DNA of 39,985 nt from Geobacteraceae bacterium GWC2_53_11 (GTDB lineage: Bacteria; Desulfobacterota; Desulfuromonadia; Geobacterales; Pseudopelobacteraceae), in NCBI GenBank assembly GCA_001802645.1, contig MGZJ01000077.1, positions 1 to 39,985 of the forward strand. Reading direction: 5' to 3'. Below the pieces are notes generated by a model. It saw only the letters and a list, made by a program, of their open reading frames with translations. It made no database searches and was not told where the DNA came from. Below, piece after piece: positions 17,895-26,222 of this stretch (positions are counted from its first letter, which is position 1; every line of letters begins with the position of its first letter). Position numbers and translations under genes: made by a program.

Positions 17895-19163
17895 ATGAAC
17901 GTCATGTCAATCTCCGGTTCAGTCCGGTCTATCCGTGCCTTTTTCTGTGCAGGACTGCTGCTGGCGGCAGGCTGTACCAGCTATATACCCCGCGAACAAC
18001 TGTATCTTGCCAAGACCGGAAATCCTGCCGAAGATTCGATTAAAGTGGTGACGATACCGCTGCCGGTTATCGCGGCAAGCCCGAACGAAGGGGTGACGTC
18101 GGGCGCCCTGACGGCTTTTCTTGCCCATAACCGGCAGGAAGAGGTAACGACCATGATTGCTCCCCAGGTGAACTACAACGAGAACTTCGGAATAACCGCA
18201 ACACTGTACGGCGCTTATTATCCTATCTCGGAGCGGAACATGGAGTTCAATCTTTCCCGCTCGGACAAGGTTAACCATGATATTGAATTCCGCATCAGGG
18301 ATACGACGCTTCTCGACAAAAAACTGGAGCTGAATGGCTTCTTCTTCAAATTTGCCGATGGTTCGTCACGCTTCTTCGGTTTCAACGCCAAGAGTCCGCA
18401 GCAGATGGAAACAAATTATGCCAATGACGAAATCGGCTATACCGTATCCGCCGGATACCAGATCGGAAAGCACTTTCAGTTTTCGCTCGGCGACCGTTTT
18501 CGGGATGTCAAGATCCGCCGGGGAGCGTTCAGGAGGCTGCCGGACATACGGGACAAGTTTTCAGGTATGACGGTGCCGGGTATTGACGGGTTTACGACCC
18601 ATGCACCTCGTGCGTCACTGTCGTACAGCACGCTCGACAATCGGGATACTCCCGCTTATGGCGGCTATACCAGGATTACGGTTGAACCGACCATGAAAGT
18701 ATTGGGGGGAGCGGCTGATTACCGGCACTATGAGGTTGAGGCTAAGGGCTATATTCCGGTCAGCAACAACAGGTTCATCAGCGTATTCCGCTTGATGTAT
18801 AACCAGACCATCGGTGATGACGTCCCGTTTCTGGAGCAGAGTATTCTGGGAGGAGAAAGCACGTTGCGCGGCTATGGCCGTAACCGGTTTATCGATCACA
18901 GCTTCCTGCTGTGCAATCTCGAAGAGCGTATCCGGCTGTTCCGCTGGGAGGTCTTCGGTGTGACGGCTGACTGGGAAATAGCTCCGTTTATCGATCTGGG
19001 CGGAGTAATGGAGTCACTGAACAGGCTCAATGCAAGCGAAATCGAATTCAATCCGGGCATCGGCTTCCGGGCGATCGTACGCCCGAACATCGTCGGCAGG
19101 GTGGATTTAGGGGTCGGCAAAGATGGTCCGGCAGTGTTTGTCGGACTGGGGTATCCGTTTTAA
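17895..19163 (+). CDS. Omp85/BamA-family outer-membrane barrel with lipoprotein signal
   Basis: A 422-aa protein from the ATG at 17895; an in-frame GTG at 17844 would add 17 residues, and neither start has a good ribosome site. Residues 11-27 are a lipoprotein signal with lipobox LAAGC (Cys27). The rest is rich in alternating aromatic/polar strands of a 16-stranded-type barrel of the bacterial surface antigen (Omp85) family. The RGY motif on the inner loop is seen in GGESTLRGYGRNRF near 320-333, and the C-terminus ends in the barrel signal GLGYPF with terminal Phe. No POTRA domains are visible between the signal and the barrel, so it is not BamA or TamA. A role in lipid, glycan or protein export is possible. 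It converges with the glycan gene cluster. Confidence 0.8.
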   Translation: MNVMSISGSVRSIRAFFCAGLLLAAGCTSYIPREQLYLAKTGNPAEDSIKVVTIPLPVIAASPNEGVTSGALTAFLAHNRQEEVTTMIAPQVNYNENFGITATLYGAYYPISERNMEFNLSRSDKVNHDIEFRIRDTTLLDKKLELNGFFFKFADGSSRFFGFNAKSPQQMETNYANDEIGYTVSAGYQIGKHFQFSLGDRFRDVKIRRGAFRRLPDIRDKFSGMTVPGIDGFTTHAPRASLSYSTLDNRDTPAYGGYTRITVEPTMKVLGGAADYRHYEVEAKGYIPVSNNRFISVFRLMYNQTIGDDVPFLEQSILGGESTLRGYGRNRFIDHSFLLCNLEERIRLFRWEVFGVTADWEIAPFIDLGGVMESLNRLNASEIEFNPGIGFRAIVRPNIVGRVDLGVGKDGPAVFVGLGYPF

Positions 19164-19178
19164 TTGGGCAACAGCTGG

Positions 19179-20678
19179 TCAGCGCTGATTTGCAGGGGGG
19201 ATATCCTTGCGCCTGGCAATGTATCCGAACGGAACAAATTTATCATGCACATAGTAAACGTCGATAACCGCTTTAACTTCTTGGAATCCTGGCCAGTAAC
19301 CCCATTCATTTTGAAAGACAATATATTTGGGCTTTTTGGTCAGGAGTGCCTCCAAGAGCGCTCTTCTCGCCTTTTCCGGATCTTTGGACCAGCCCACCGA
19401 GACACTTGTGAGATAGGGGACGGGCGAACGGCGGTCCGCAAGAAAATATATCTCCGGTTCGAGTCCCCACTGGAATATATAGTCGTCCGACAGGGTGTGC
19501 TCTTTAAGGTATTTTGCAACCGGTACGGCAGAGACAAAGATTGAACTGTATTTTTCTATTGATACCGTTTCAGGGGAATAGACCGTGTAGAACCGGTAAT
19601 TTTCTTTGATTGAGAAGCCGAGCGGTATGATGGCGACAAGCAGAAAGAACAACGCTACCGGTTTCCTCACGCAACTGAGGTGGGCAAGAGCTATTCCTGC
19701 CGGGATGGAGAGAAATGGAATCATGGAAATGAAATAGTGCGGGAAATACTTTCCCGGAAGTGCCACCACGCACCAGGCAGCCGGAATCAGCAAAAGTGTG
19801 AATAATCCTGACAAAGTACGTTTATTTGACCAGAACCAGGGGAGTGAAAAAAGGGCCACTGTCATCGGAAACAGCAGCGAGGGCATCAGATGTTCCAATA
19901 CCGCCGACAGCCGCGGACCGAGTATGCCTGACGCCTTATACCTGCCCGGAAACTGGACATTCCAGTAATAAAAATCGTCAAAACCTCCCCGCAATGCAAA
20001 ATATGTACATGTAAGAGCCGCACCGATGAGCAGGGGGAGCACAAAGGCGGTACAATCCTTCAGCACATTTTTCCACCTCTCCCTGCCGGAACGGATAAAG
20101 GCGATCAACAGCAACTCAAACACGACTACCGGAAGAGCGACCGTTTTGATAAGCATGGCGAGCGCGGCGAAGAGACCGCTGTAACAGAGAAACTTCCTTT
20201 CCCCTGATTCGAGTGCCATCACAAAACACAAGGCTCCGGCTGTCAGCGGCAGAACAAGAAAAACCTCACTGTTGCTGCTGCTGCCCTGAATCAGCGGCAA
20301 CGTCGAAAACACGCCATACGTAAGCGCTGCGAACAGTCCGGCGCTACCTCCTGCAATGCGGCGGGCAAACAGGTATACCGAAATGACCGTCAGCGTGGCA
20401 TAGATTGACGTGAATATCCGGATCCCCTCGGGGGTGGCTCCGAACAGTTTGATGGCCAGGGCGTAGAGATAAAAAACACCGGGAGGTTTTATTTCTATGG
20501 CGTCCCGGTACGGAATGCCGCCGCGCAAAATTTCCTGACCTATGGCCGCGTAGTGTCCCTCGTCTCTTTCAAAGGGTTCGTGAAGAAAGGCAAGCCGCAG
20601 CAGGATCGAAAAGCCAAGGATACAGCACAGGATGACCAGCTCCCGGTGTGCTTTCAGAAAATGAAATAATTTCATCAT
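19179..20678 (-). CDS. ArnT/PMT-type membrane glycosyltransferase (GT-C fold)
   Basis: A 499-aa polytopic protein from the ATG at 20678, which overlaps the upstream stop in GAAATGATGAAA. About ten to twelve hydrophobic helices are visible. The first extracytoplasmic loop carries FERDEGHYAAIGQEIL (Asp39-Glu40), the acidic motif of GT39/GT83 enzymes, and later YRDAIEIKPPG (Lys64-Pro-Pro) matches the family. Such enzymes transfer sugars from undecaprenyl or dolichyl phosphate carriers to lipid A, proteins or glycans on the outer face of the inner membrane. It is the last gene of the minus-strand glycan cluster. The acceptor is not evident. Confidence 0.85.
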   Translation of the reverse strand: MMKLFHFLKAHRELVILCCILGFSILLRLAFLHEPFERDEGHYAAIGQEILRGGIPYRDAIEIKPPGVFYLYALAIKLFGATPEGIRIFTSIYATLTVISVYLFARRIAGGSAGLFAALTYGVFSTLPLIQGSSSNSEVFLVLPLTAGALCFVMALESGERKFLCYSGLFAALAMLIKTVALPVVVFELLLIAFIRSGRERWKNVLKDCTAFVLPLLIGAALTCTYFALRGGFDDFYYWNVQFPGRYKASGILGPRLSAVLEHLMPSLLFPMTVALFSLPWFWSNKRTLSGLFTLLLIPAAWCVVALPGKYFPHYFISMIPFLSIPAGIALAHLSCVRKPVALFFLLVAIIPLGFSIKENYRFYTVYSPETVSIEKYSSIFVSAVPVAKYLKEHTLSDDYIFQWGLEPEIYFLADRRSPVPYLTSVSVGWSKDPEKARRALLEALLTKKPKYIVFQNEWGYWPGFQEVKAVIDVYYVHDKFVPFGYIARRKDIPPANQR

Positions 20679-21622
20679 TTCACCATTTCCGGCAGAGCTT
20701 GAAATGCGTTGTCCGCTGACTTCGATTTGTATCCGATTACCGCAATGTTGCCTGCCGGAATAGAGAGCGGCAAGCCTCCTAGTCCAATCCTGTCGATTGC
20801 GGAGATGAGGGGAAGTTTGAGGTTTTGCGGCAACGGCGCAAGCCTCATCCAATAGCGAATCGGGTAACGATTTACGACCGGGGAGACTGTCACTGAGGAA
20901 AAGCCATTCTGCTCCAGCAGATATCGGGCGCTTTCCGGTGAAAATAACTGTAGATGTTCGATGTCGAATATTGGTGATTTTGTGCCAAGGAGGCGCGCGG
21001 AAAGCGAGCGCCTGTTGTGGCAGATGAAAAAGGCCGCTCCCCCCGGTTTAAGGAGTCGCCATACGCCGTGAACCATGGCCAAGGGGTCGTACAGATGTTC
21101 CAGTGTCTGGAAGCAGGTAATCAGGCTGAACTTTTCCGGGTCATGATCTTCCGTGCAAAAAACACCTTCCCTGAGTAATGGCAAAATGTCATGACGCGCG
21201 GCGGCTATCGGAGCCCGGGAAGGCTCGATTCCGACAATTCCTTCAAATCCATGTTCAAGGAGAAATTCCAGAAACGCGCCGTCACCGGCGCCTATATCCA
21301 GTGCACCCCGCAGGTCGGCCAATCGCTCCATTATGCCGGGAAGGAAGGATGCGTAGGTGCGGGCGGCATTGTGTGATTCTTCGCTGCTGTCATACGCGGC
21401 TTCGGAATAGCCTTGTACCAGGAATTCCTCTCTGGGCAGCGGCGTTGCGTACAACAAATCGCATCGTTTGCATTCGATCAGCCGGTAATGCATGTATTCT
21501 GGCAATTTGCGCGACGCGAACGCAAAGCCGTCAAGCCGGTTAAAATCAAAATCGGCTTCAGCAAATATCCTGCTCGTGTCCGTGGATCCGCATAAGGGGC
21601 AGACCCGTGAAGTCATTTCCAT
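20675..21622 (-). CDS. SAM-dependent methyltransferase with N-terminal zinc-ribbon motif
   Basis: A 315-aa class I methyltransferase. The N-terminus has two CxxC pairs (C8-P-L-C11 and C51-K-R-C54) that probably bind zinc. Motif I is ALDIGAGDG at 107-115, followed by VGIEPS, an FQTLEHL motif near 172-178, and LLKPGGAAFFICHN. This architecture is common among sugar or lipid-linked glycan C/O-methyltransferases and related enzymes in polysaccharide loci. The start may be 21622 or the ATG at 21616. It begins 18 bases after the fusion gene's stop, and its own stop overlaps the next start, so it is inside the operon. Confidence 0.85.
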   Translation of the reverse strand: MEMTSRVCPLCGSTDTSRIFAEADFDFNRLDGFAFASRKLPEYMHYRLIECKRCDLLYATPLPREEFLVQGYSEAAYDSSEESHNAARTYASFLPGIMERLADLRGALDIGAGDGAFLEFLLEHGFEGIVGIEPSRAPIAAARHDILPLLREGVFCTEDHDPEKFSLITCFQTLEHLYDPLAMVHGVWRLLKPGGAAFFICHNRRSLSARLLGTKSPIFDIEHLQLFSPESARYLLEQNGFSSVTVSPVVNRYPIRYWMRLAPLPQNLKLPLISAIDRIGLGGLPLSIPAGNIAVIGYKSKSADNAFQALPEMVK

Positions 21623-21640
21623 GGGAACGTTTGTCTCCGG

Positions 21641-23605
21641 TCAGTTGTTGTGATGCTCGATCGAAAAATTGCGCAGTTCCCCGTCGCGGATCAGATGTTT
21701 ACGGATAAAGAGTGGCCGCTGCTTGACCTCTTCAAAAATCTTAGCAATATACTCGCCAACTATCCCGATGGCAAAGAGATTGACCGAGCCGAAGAAGAGG
21801 ATGACGAGCAGCATGGTTGTCACCCCTCTCGGAGCAAGTTCGGGGAAGAGGATGCGGCTTGCGACCTGCACCATTCCCAGCAGAAGTGAAACGATAAAGA
21901 GCACGGTACCGGCAAAACTGAGGATGTTCAGGGGGGTATTGCTGAAAGAGAGGATCCCTTTCTTTGCCCAGCCGATGTTTTTGAGCAGGCTGTTGGTCGT
22001 GATGCCGAACATCCGCTCCGGGCGGACATAATCGACGCCGGTCTGTCTGAAACCGACGAACGCGCGGATACCCCGCAGGAACAGATCCCGCTCGGTAAAC
22101 TGCAGAACGCACCTGACCACCTTCTTGTCCATCAACGAAAAATCGCCCGCATCGTGGGGAATGTTCAGATAGGAAAAGGCGTCGAAGACCCGGTAGAACA
22201 GCTTGTAGGCAAGCCGCATGAACAGGGTTGCCTCCCGTTTAATCCGGCAGCCGTAGATGACATCATACCCTTCGCGCCATTTTGCCACGAACTGTTCGAT
22301 CAGTTCAGGCGGATCCTGGAGGTCGCCATCCAGCAGCACGCACGAATTTTTTGATGCGATCTCCATGCCGCTTCTAAAAGCCGCCTGGGAGCCGAAGTTG
22401 CGGGAGTGGGATATTCCGGTAACCCGTTTGTCCCGGCGCGTTATGGTGCGGATGACCTCTTCGCTGTCGTCGGGGCTGTTGTCATTGACAAAGATTATTT
22501 CGTAATCGATCTTGAGCTTGTCAAAGGTATCTTTCAGCCGCCGGTACATGACCGGTATGGCCTGGTTGTCTTTATAGCAGGCGATGATGGCGGTAACGCT
22601 GTGGGTCGAGTCGAGGCTGAACATCTTGGACGAATGGTGGTATTTTTCCCGATCCGGGAGGGAGCGGTACCATGAGACCATCCTATCCAGTCCCTCTTTC
22701 AACGGCGTCTGCGCCTGCCAGTCCAGCTGCAGATGCGCTTTGCCGGGATTGGCGTACCAGTCGCTGACATCCCAGGTCCGGTCGGGCATGGAGGAAAACT
22801 CCGGGTCATGGCCGATTCCGAACAAATCCCGGGCGATCATCGCAATGTCTGCAATAGTGGTCTTGCATCCGCTGCCGATATTGAACGATTCGCCGTAATC
22901 CTCCTCTTTCAGATTAAGAGCCGTGTCAACGAATGCTTCGACCACATCGTCGATATAGATGAAATCCCGGGAGATGCCGGGGTGGACGAAGTGAGGGTAC
23001 TGTCCCTCCACGCCGGAGCGGATGATGTTGGGAATCAGGCGCGACGAGTCTTCCAGCGGACCATAGACTGAATAGAGCCTCAGGTTGGCACAGGGAAAGC
23101 CTTTTTTCCGGCCAAAAAACTTAATCAGGTCAGCGCAGGCCACCTTGGAGACTGCGTAGTCGCTGTTGGGGGCGGTCGGTGCAGTCTCATCGGGGGCGGC
23201 ACAGTTGTCCCCGTATTCCGAGGAGCTGCCGGAGTGGACGTAACAGGAGATCGTCCGTTTCTCCATCAGGTGGAGCAGCCTGGTGGTAAGATTGAAGTTG
23301 GTCAAATAGATGAGCCGGGAATCGGATTCAAAGGAGTAGCCGCCATAGGAAACGCAGTTAAAAACCGTTCGGGGAGCGACCTCGGTAAAGAGGCTTTCAA
23401 GGTCGGCATCAACCAGCAGGTCAACGACGGCTTTGTTGCGCTCCGGAAGACCATCAAGTCGCCAAGCATCGAAGCTGGTAGCCGTCCCGAATACATCGTC
23501 ACGGTGCGCCAGGAGCGTCCGCATAATGTTGGCTCCGATAAAGCCGCTGCCGCCGAGTACCAAAATCGGTCCCTGCAGGTTCTTGATTTTTTGTGCGATG
23601 TTCAT
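21641..23605 (-). CDS. Fusion: NAD-dependent sugar epimerase/dehydratase + GT2 glycosyltransferase
   Basis: A 654-aa two-enzyme fusion. Residues 1 to about 320 are an extended short-chain dehydrogenase of the sugar-nucleotide epimerase/dehydratase type: GGSGFIG (18-24), SSSEYG near 127-132, and the catalytic Tyr150-x3-Lys154. Residues about 335-654 are a family 2 glycosyltransferase like DPM1/GtrB/ArnC: IIACYKDN, VNDNSPDDS near 373-381, DGDLQDPPE (426-434), and two C-terminal transmembrane helices (about 568-592 and 600-625). Such GT2 enzymes usually load a sugar onto undecaprenyl phosphate. The fusion suggests the nucleotide sugar made by the first half is used by the second half at the membrane. 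Its ATG overlaps the upstream stop (ATGA). Confidence 0.9.
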   Translation of the reverse strand: MNIAQKIKNLQGPILVLGGSGFIGANIMRTLLAHRDDVFGTATSFDAWRLDGLPERNKAVVDLLVDADLESLFTEVAPRTVFNCVSYGGYSFESDSRLIYLTNFNLTTRLLHLMEKRTISCYVHSGSSSEYGDNCAAPDETAPTAPNSDYAVSKVACADLIKFFGRKKGFPCANLRLYSVYGPLEDSSRLIPNIIRSGVEGQYPHFVHPGISRDFIYIDDVVEAFVDTALNLKEEDYGESFNIGSGCKTTIADIAMIARDLFGIGHDPEFSSMPDRTWDVSDWYANPGKAHLQLDWQAQTPLKEGLDRMVSWYRSLPDREKYHHSSKMFSLDSTHSVTAIIACYKDNQAIPVMYRRLKDTFDKLKIDYEIIFVNDNSPDDSEEVIRTITRRDKRVTGISHSRNFGSQAAFRSGMEIASKNSCVLLDGDLQDPPELIEQFVAKWREGYDVIYGCRIKREATLFMRLAYKLFYRVFDAFSYLNIPHDAGDFSLMDKKVVRCVLQFTERDLFLRGIRAFVGFRQTGVDYVRPERMFGITTNSLLKNIGWAKKGILSFSNTPLNILSFAGTVLFIVSLLLGMVQVASRILFPELAPRGVTTMLLVILFFGSVNLFAIGIVGEYIAKIFEEVKQRPLFIRKHLIRDGELRNFSIEHHNN

Positions 23606-24420
23606 ACGGACGGGCGCTCCGATGGTTTGGAATTATTGACGCAAACTTCAGGCTTTTTTGCAATGACGGTATAACCAAGGCAGTCATCGTATGAACCGAT
23701 TGTAAGGCGCAGTGACAGCCACCCGATGACAAGAACCGTCAGGGCAATGGGGAGCAGCAGAATCCCGGCAACCGCACCGGTTAGGCCGGATCGGAGCCAG
23801 CGATAGAATACGGATATGCATTTATTCGCCGCAACGGTTATGTCGCTCCCACGAGGCCTGATCTCGATCTGACTAAACCCGGCCTCTATGAGCATCCTTT
23901 CCAGAGCTGCCGGGGTATAACGAAAAAAATCATGCGGAATATAGTGATAACGGGCCTGAAATGGAACGGTAAAAAACATGGTGCCAGCCGGCTTTAAGAC
24001 TCTGCAACATTCGACAAGAAACTGGTCGGCAAGGTAGATATGTTCCAGTACTTCGGTATGAAACAGGCTGTCAAAGGATCTATCTTCAAACGGAAACCGC
24101 TCCCCGCCATAGTAGATTGTGTCCGGCAGGCGATAATCGAAATTGGCTTCCGCCTCTTCCGAGTCAAGCCCGGTGTAACGACATCCGACCGGGACAAGGT
24201 AGCGATATGGTTGCGCTCCGCACCCGGCTTCCAGCAGTTCGCCGCTCCGTTTCTCCAGCCAGGGCCGCAGATGCCGGTATACGGATCCCATCTGCATATC
24301 CAACAGAGTTCTAACTAAAAACAGTAGCTTTCCGGTATATGTTTTTCCGGGTGGCTTGTTGGCAACGGGGGGAAGTCCTTCGATTTTTTTCTTATGCCTC
24401 ATAGTTGAGGTTCCAGACAC
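23602..24420 (-). CDS. Class I SAM-dependent methyltransferase, C-terminal membrane anchor
   Basis: A 272-aa protein starting with GTG at 24420, preceded by a strong GGAGG ribosome site that sits in the end of the upstream gene; the ATG at 24402 has no such site. Motif I is LLEAGCGAQ near 62-70, with FDSLFHTEVLEHI and RVLKPAGTMFFTVPF further on, typical of class I methyltransferases (UbiE/sugar-type). A hydrophobic helix at about 218-238 suggests attachment to the inner membrane. It is placed between the transketolase pair and the epimerase-glycosyltransferase fusion, so a sugar or lipid-linked glycan substrate is likely but not shown. Confidence 0.85.
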   Translation of the reverse strand: MSGTSTMRHKKKIEGLPPVANKPPGKTYTGKLLFLVRTLLDMQMGSVYRHLRPWLEKRSGELLEAGCGAQPYRYLVPVGCRYTGLDSEEAEANFDYRLPDTIYYGGERFPFEDRSFDSLFHTEVLEHIYLADQFLVECCRVLKPAGTMFFTVPFQARYHYIPHDFFRYTPAALERMLIEAGFSQIEIRPRGSDITVAANKCISVFYRWLRSGLTGAVAGILLLPIALTVLVIGWLSLRLTIGSYDDCLGYTVIAKKPEVCVNNSKPSERPSV

Positions 24421-25365
24421 CTATGCTCCTCCTGTCGCGGTATTTGGTGTCCAGAGCCTGCGGTAGCTGGCTGCGATTGAAGCGGCATCAAGCCCCGAAC
24501 GGGCCAGCAGGGCATCCCGGTCATAACAGGCATCAGGGAACTCCGCAGGGATGGCCAGCATGCTGAAACGGTTCCCTTTGCCGGTTTCGGCAACGATCCG
24601 TGCGGTCTCCTGCCCCAGTCCGCCGGTTGCAACATGTTCTTCCACCGTCATGACCGGCCTGCCATCTGCGATGGCCGCACGGATGAACTCTTCCGGAAAA
24701 GGGCGGAGCGTGGTAATGCGCACAATGGCCGGGTGGATCCCCTGCTGTTTGAGACAGTCGGCTGCATTGAGTACTTCATGGAGAATGAAGCCGCTGGTTA
24801 CGATGACGCCGTCACTCCCTTCACGAACCAGAGCAGGCCGGGATATGTCCGGCGTATGTTTCAACGAATCGAAGATATCCGGTTCCTTGTTGCGCCCCAG
24901 GCGCAGGTAAGCCGGGCTGTCAAGTGAGGCGGCGGCACGTATGCAGAGCCGGACTTCACGCGGGTCAGACGGGGTCCAGACCGTGAGCCGCGGCAGACAG
25001 CTCAATACGCCGATATCGTCAATGCCATGGTGCGTCGGGCCGTTCGGGCCATAGGCAAAACCGCCGCCGACCCCCACAACCACGACGTTTGCCCTGTTAT
25101 AGCAGAGGTCGATCTTGATCTGCTCCAGGCAGCGCAGCGTCACAAAAGGGGTAATCGAATAGACGAACGGCAGCAGTCCGGTCTTTGCCAGTCCGGCCGC
25201 ATAGCCGATCATGCCCGCTTCTCGGATGCCGCAATTGATGACCCTGGCTGGATCGTGTCCTTTTAGCTGGTCAAAGAGCTTGTAGCCGAGATCGCCGGTC
25301 AGAAAGACTACTCTCCGGTCATGGCGAAACAAGTCGTAAAGCTCTGAAAAGAAAGCGTCACGCAC
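24421..25365 (-). CDS. Transketolase, C-terminal subunit (split type)
   Basis: A 314-aa protein covering the pyrimidine-binding and C-terminal domains of transketolase. The catalytic Glu that activates thiamine diphosphate is Glu49 in INCGIREAGMIG. GPNGPTHHGIDDI near 104-116 is conserved, and the later VEEHVATGGLGQE matches the C-terminal domain. It starts with GTG at 25365, preceded by GGAGG, and overlaps the end of the N-terminal subunit gene by eight bases. Split transketolases form a heteromeric enzyme with TPP at the interface. Being inside a glycan cluster, it may transfer a two-carbon unit to make an unusual sugar; central metabolism is the alternative. Confidence 0.92.
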   Translation of the reverse strand: MRDAFFSELYDLFRHDRRVVFLTGDLGYKLFDQLKGHDPARVINCGIREAGMIGYAAGLAKTGLLPFVYSITPFVTLRCLEQIKIDLCYNRANVVVVGVGGGFAYGPNGPTHHGIDDIGVLSCLPRLTVWTPSDPREVRLCIRAAASLDSPAYLRLGRNKEPDIFDSLKHTPDISRPALVREGSDGVIVTSGFILHEVLNAADCLKQQGIHPAIVRITTLRPFPEEFIRAAIADGRPVMTVEEHVATGGLGQETARIVAETGKGNRFSMLAIPAEFPDACYDRDALLARSGLDAASIAASYRRLWTPNTATGGA

Positions 25366-26179
25366 GGCTCAGCCTCCTGAAAGCCCTGTCGCGGTCATCA
25401 CCATTCACGGGCCGGTAATGCCATTCCAGGTCTTCCTCCATGAAATCGATCCCTTTTCCCTTGATGGTGCGGCAGAGGACAACCTTTGGCAGGCCACTGT
25501 CCGAAGCCTGCCCAAGAGCCTCGACAAGCTCCCGGTATTTGTGCCCGTCAGCTTCCGAGACCTCCCAGCCAAAGCTTTTCCAGCAGTCGGCCAGCTTGAA
25601 ACCGGGAGAAATGTCTTCGTACTTGCCGCACGCTTGAAGTCCGTTTCCATCGACGATGGCAACGAGGTTGTCGAGATTTCCGGCACGTGCCAACGCGGCC
25701 GCTTCCCACACGCTCCCTTCGTTGCACTCTCCGTCTCCCAACAGGACAAAGACCCGGGCATCAAGCCCCTGCAGTTTAAGCCCCTTTGCCATGCCCGCGG
25801 CGAGCGCGAGGCCATGCCCGAGGGAACCGGAGGCGCACTCCACCCCGGAAATTTTGCCTGCCAGCGGATGTTCCGCAAGCAGCGATCCGTTCTGCCCGTA
25901 GGTTTCAAGCAGCTGCCGGTCGATAAAACCCATACGGGCCAGAACCGCATAGAGCGCCATGCAGCCGTGCCCCTTGGAAAGGATGAAACGGTCGCGTTCC
26001 GGATGATCGGCCGTTGCGGGAGTGCAGTTGAGGACGCCCGCATACAGTGCCGCCACGATATCCACGCACGACAAGGCAACTCCGACATGGCCCGAGTGTG
26101 CCGCCATCATTATGATATCGCGGCGCAAATCCTGTTGCAGCTGATGTATTGATTGTTGGTCGTCTGGCGACATTGTCAT
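25358..26179 (-). CDS. Transketolase, N-terminal subunit (split type)
   Basis: A 273-aa protein with the TPP pyrophosphate-binding domain: the GDGECNEGSVWEAA motif (148-161) with the downstream Asn needed for Mg2+ and TPP binding (DGNG, about 177-180), and ILSKGHGCMALYAVL near 66-80. I choose the ATG at 26179, with AGGTG upstream, because longer in-frame starts overlap the previous gene's end. Together with the next gene it gives a full-length transketolase in two chains, a form common in archaea and many anaerobes. It lies 43 bases after the membrane protein gene in the same direction. Confidence 0.92.
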   Translation of the reverse strand: MTMSPDDQQSIHQLQQDLRRDIIMMAAHSGHVGVALSCVDIVAALYAGVLNCTPATADHPERDRFILSKGHGCMALYAVLARMGFIDRQLLETYGQNGSLLAEHPLAGKISGVECASGSLGHGLALAAGMAKGLKLQGLDARVFVLLGDGECNEGSVWEAAALARAGNLDNLVAIVDGNGLQACGKYEDISPGFKLADCWKSFGWEVSEADGHKYRELVEALGQASDSGLPKVVLCRTIKGKGIDFMEEDLEWHYRPVNGDDRDRAFRRLSRA

Positions 26180-26222
26180 TGAAACACCTGATAGATGACG
26201 ATTATTCAGCCTGCTGAAACGG

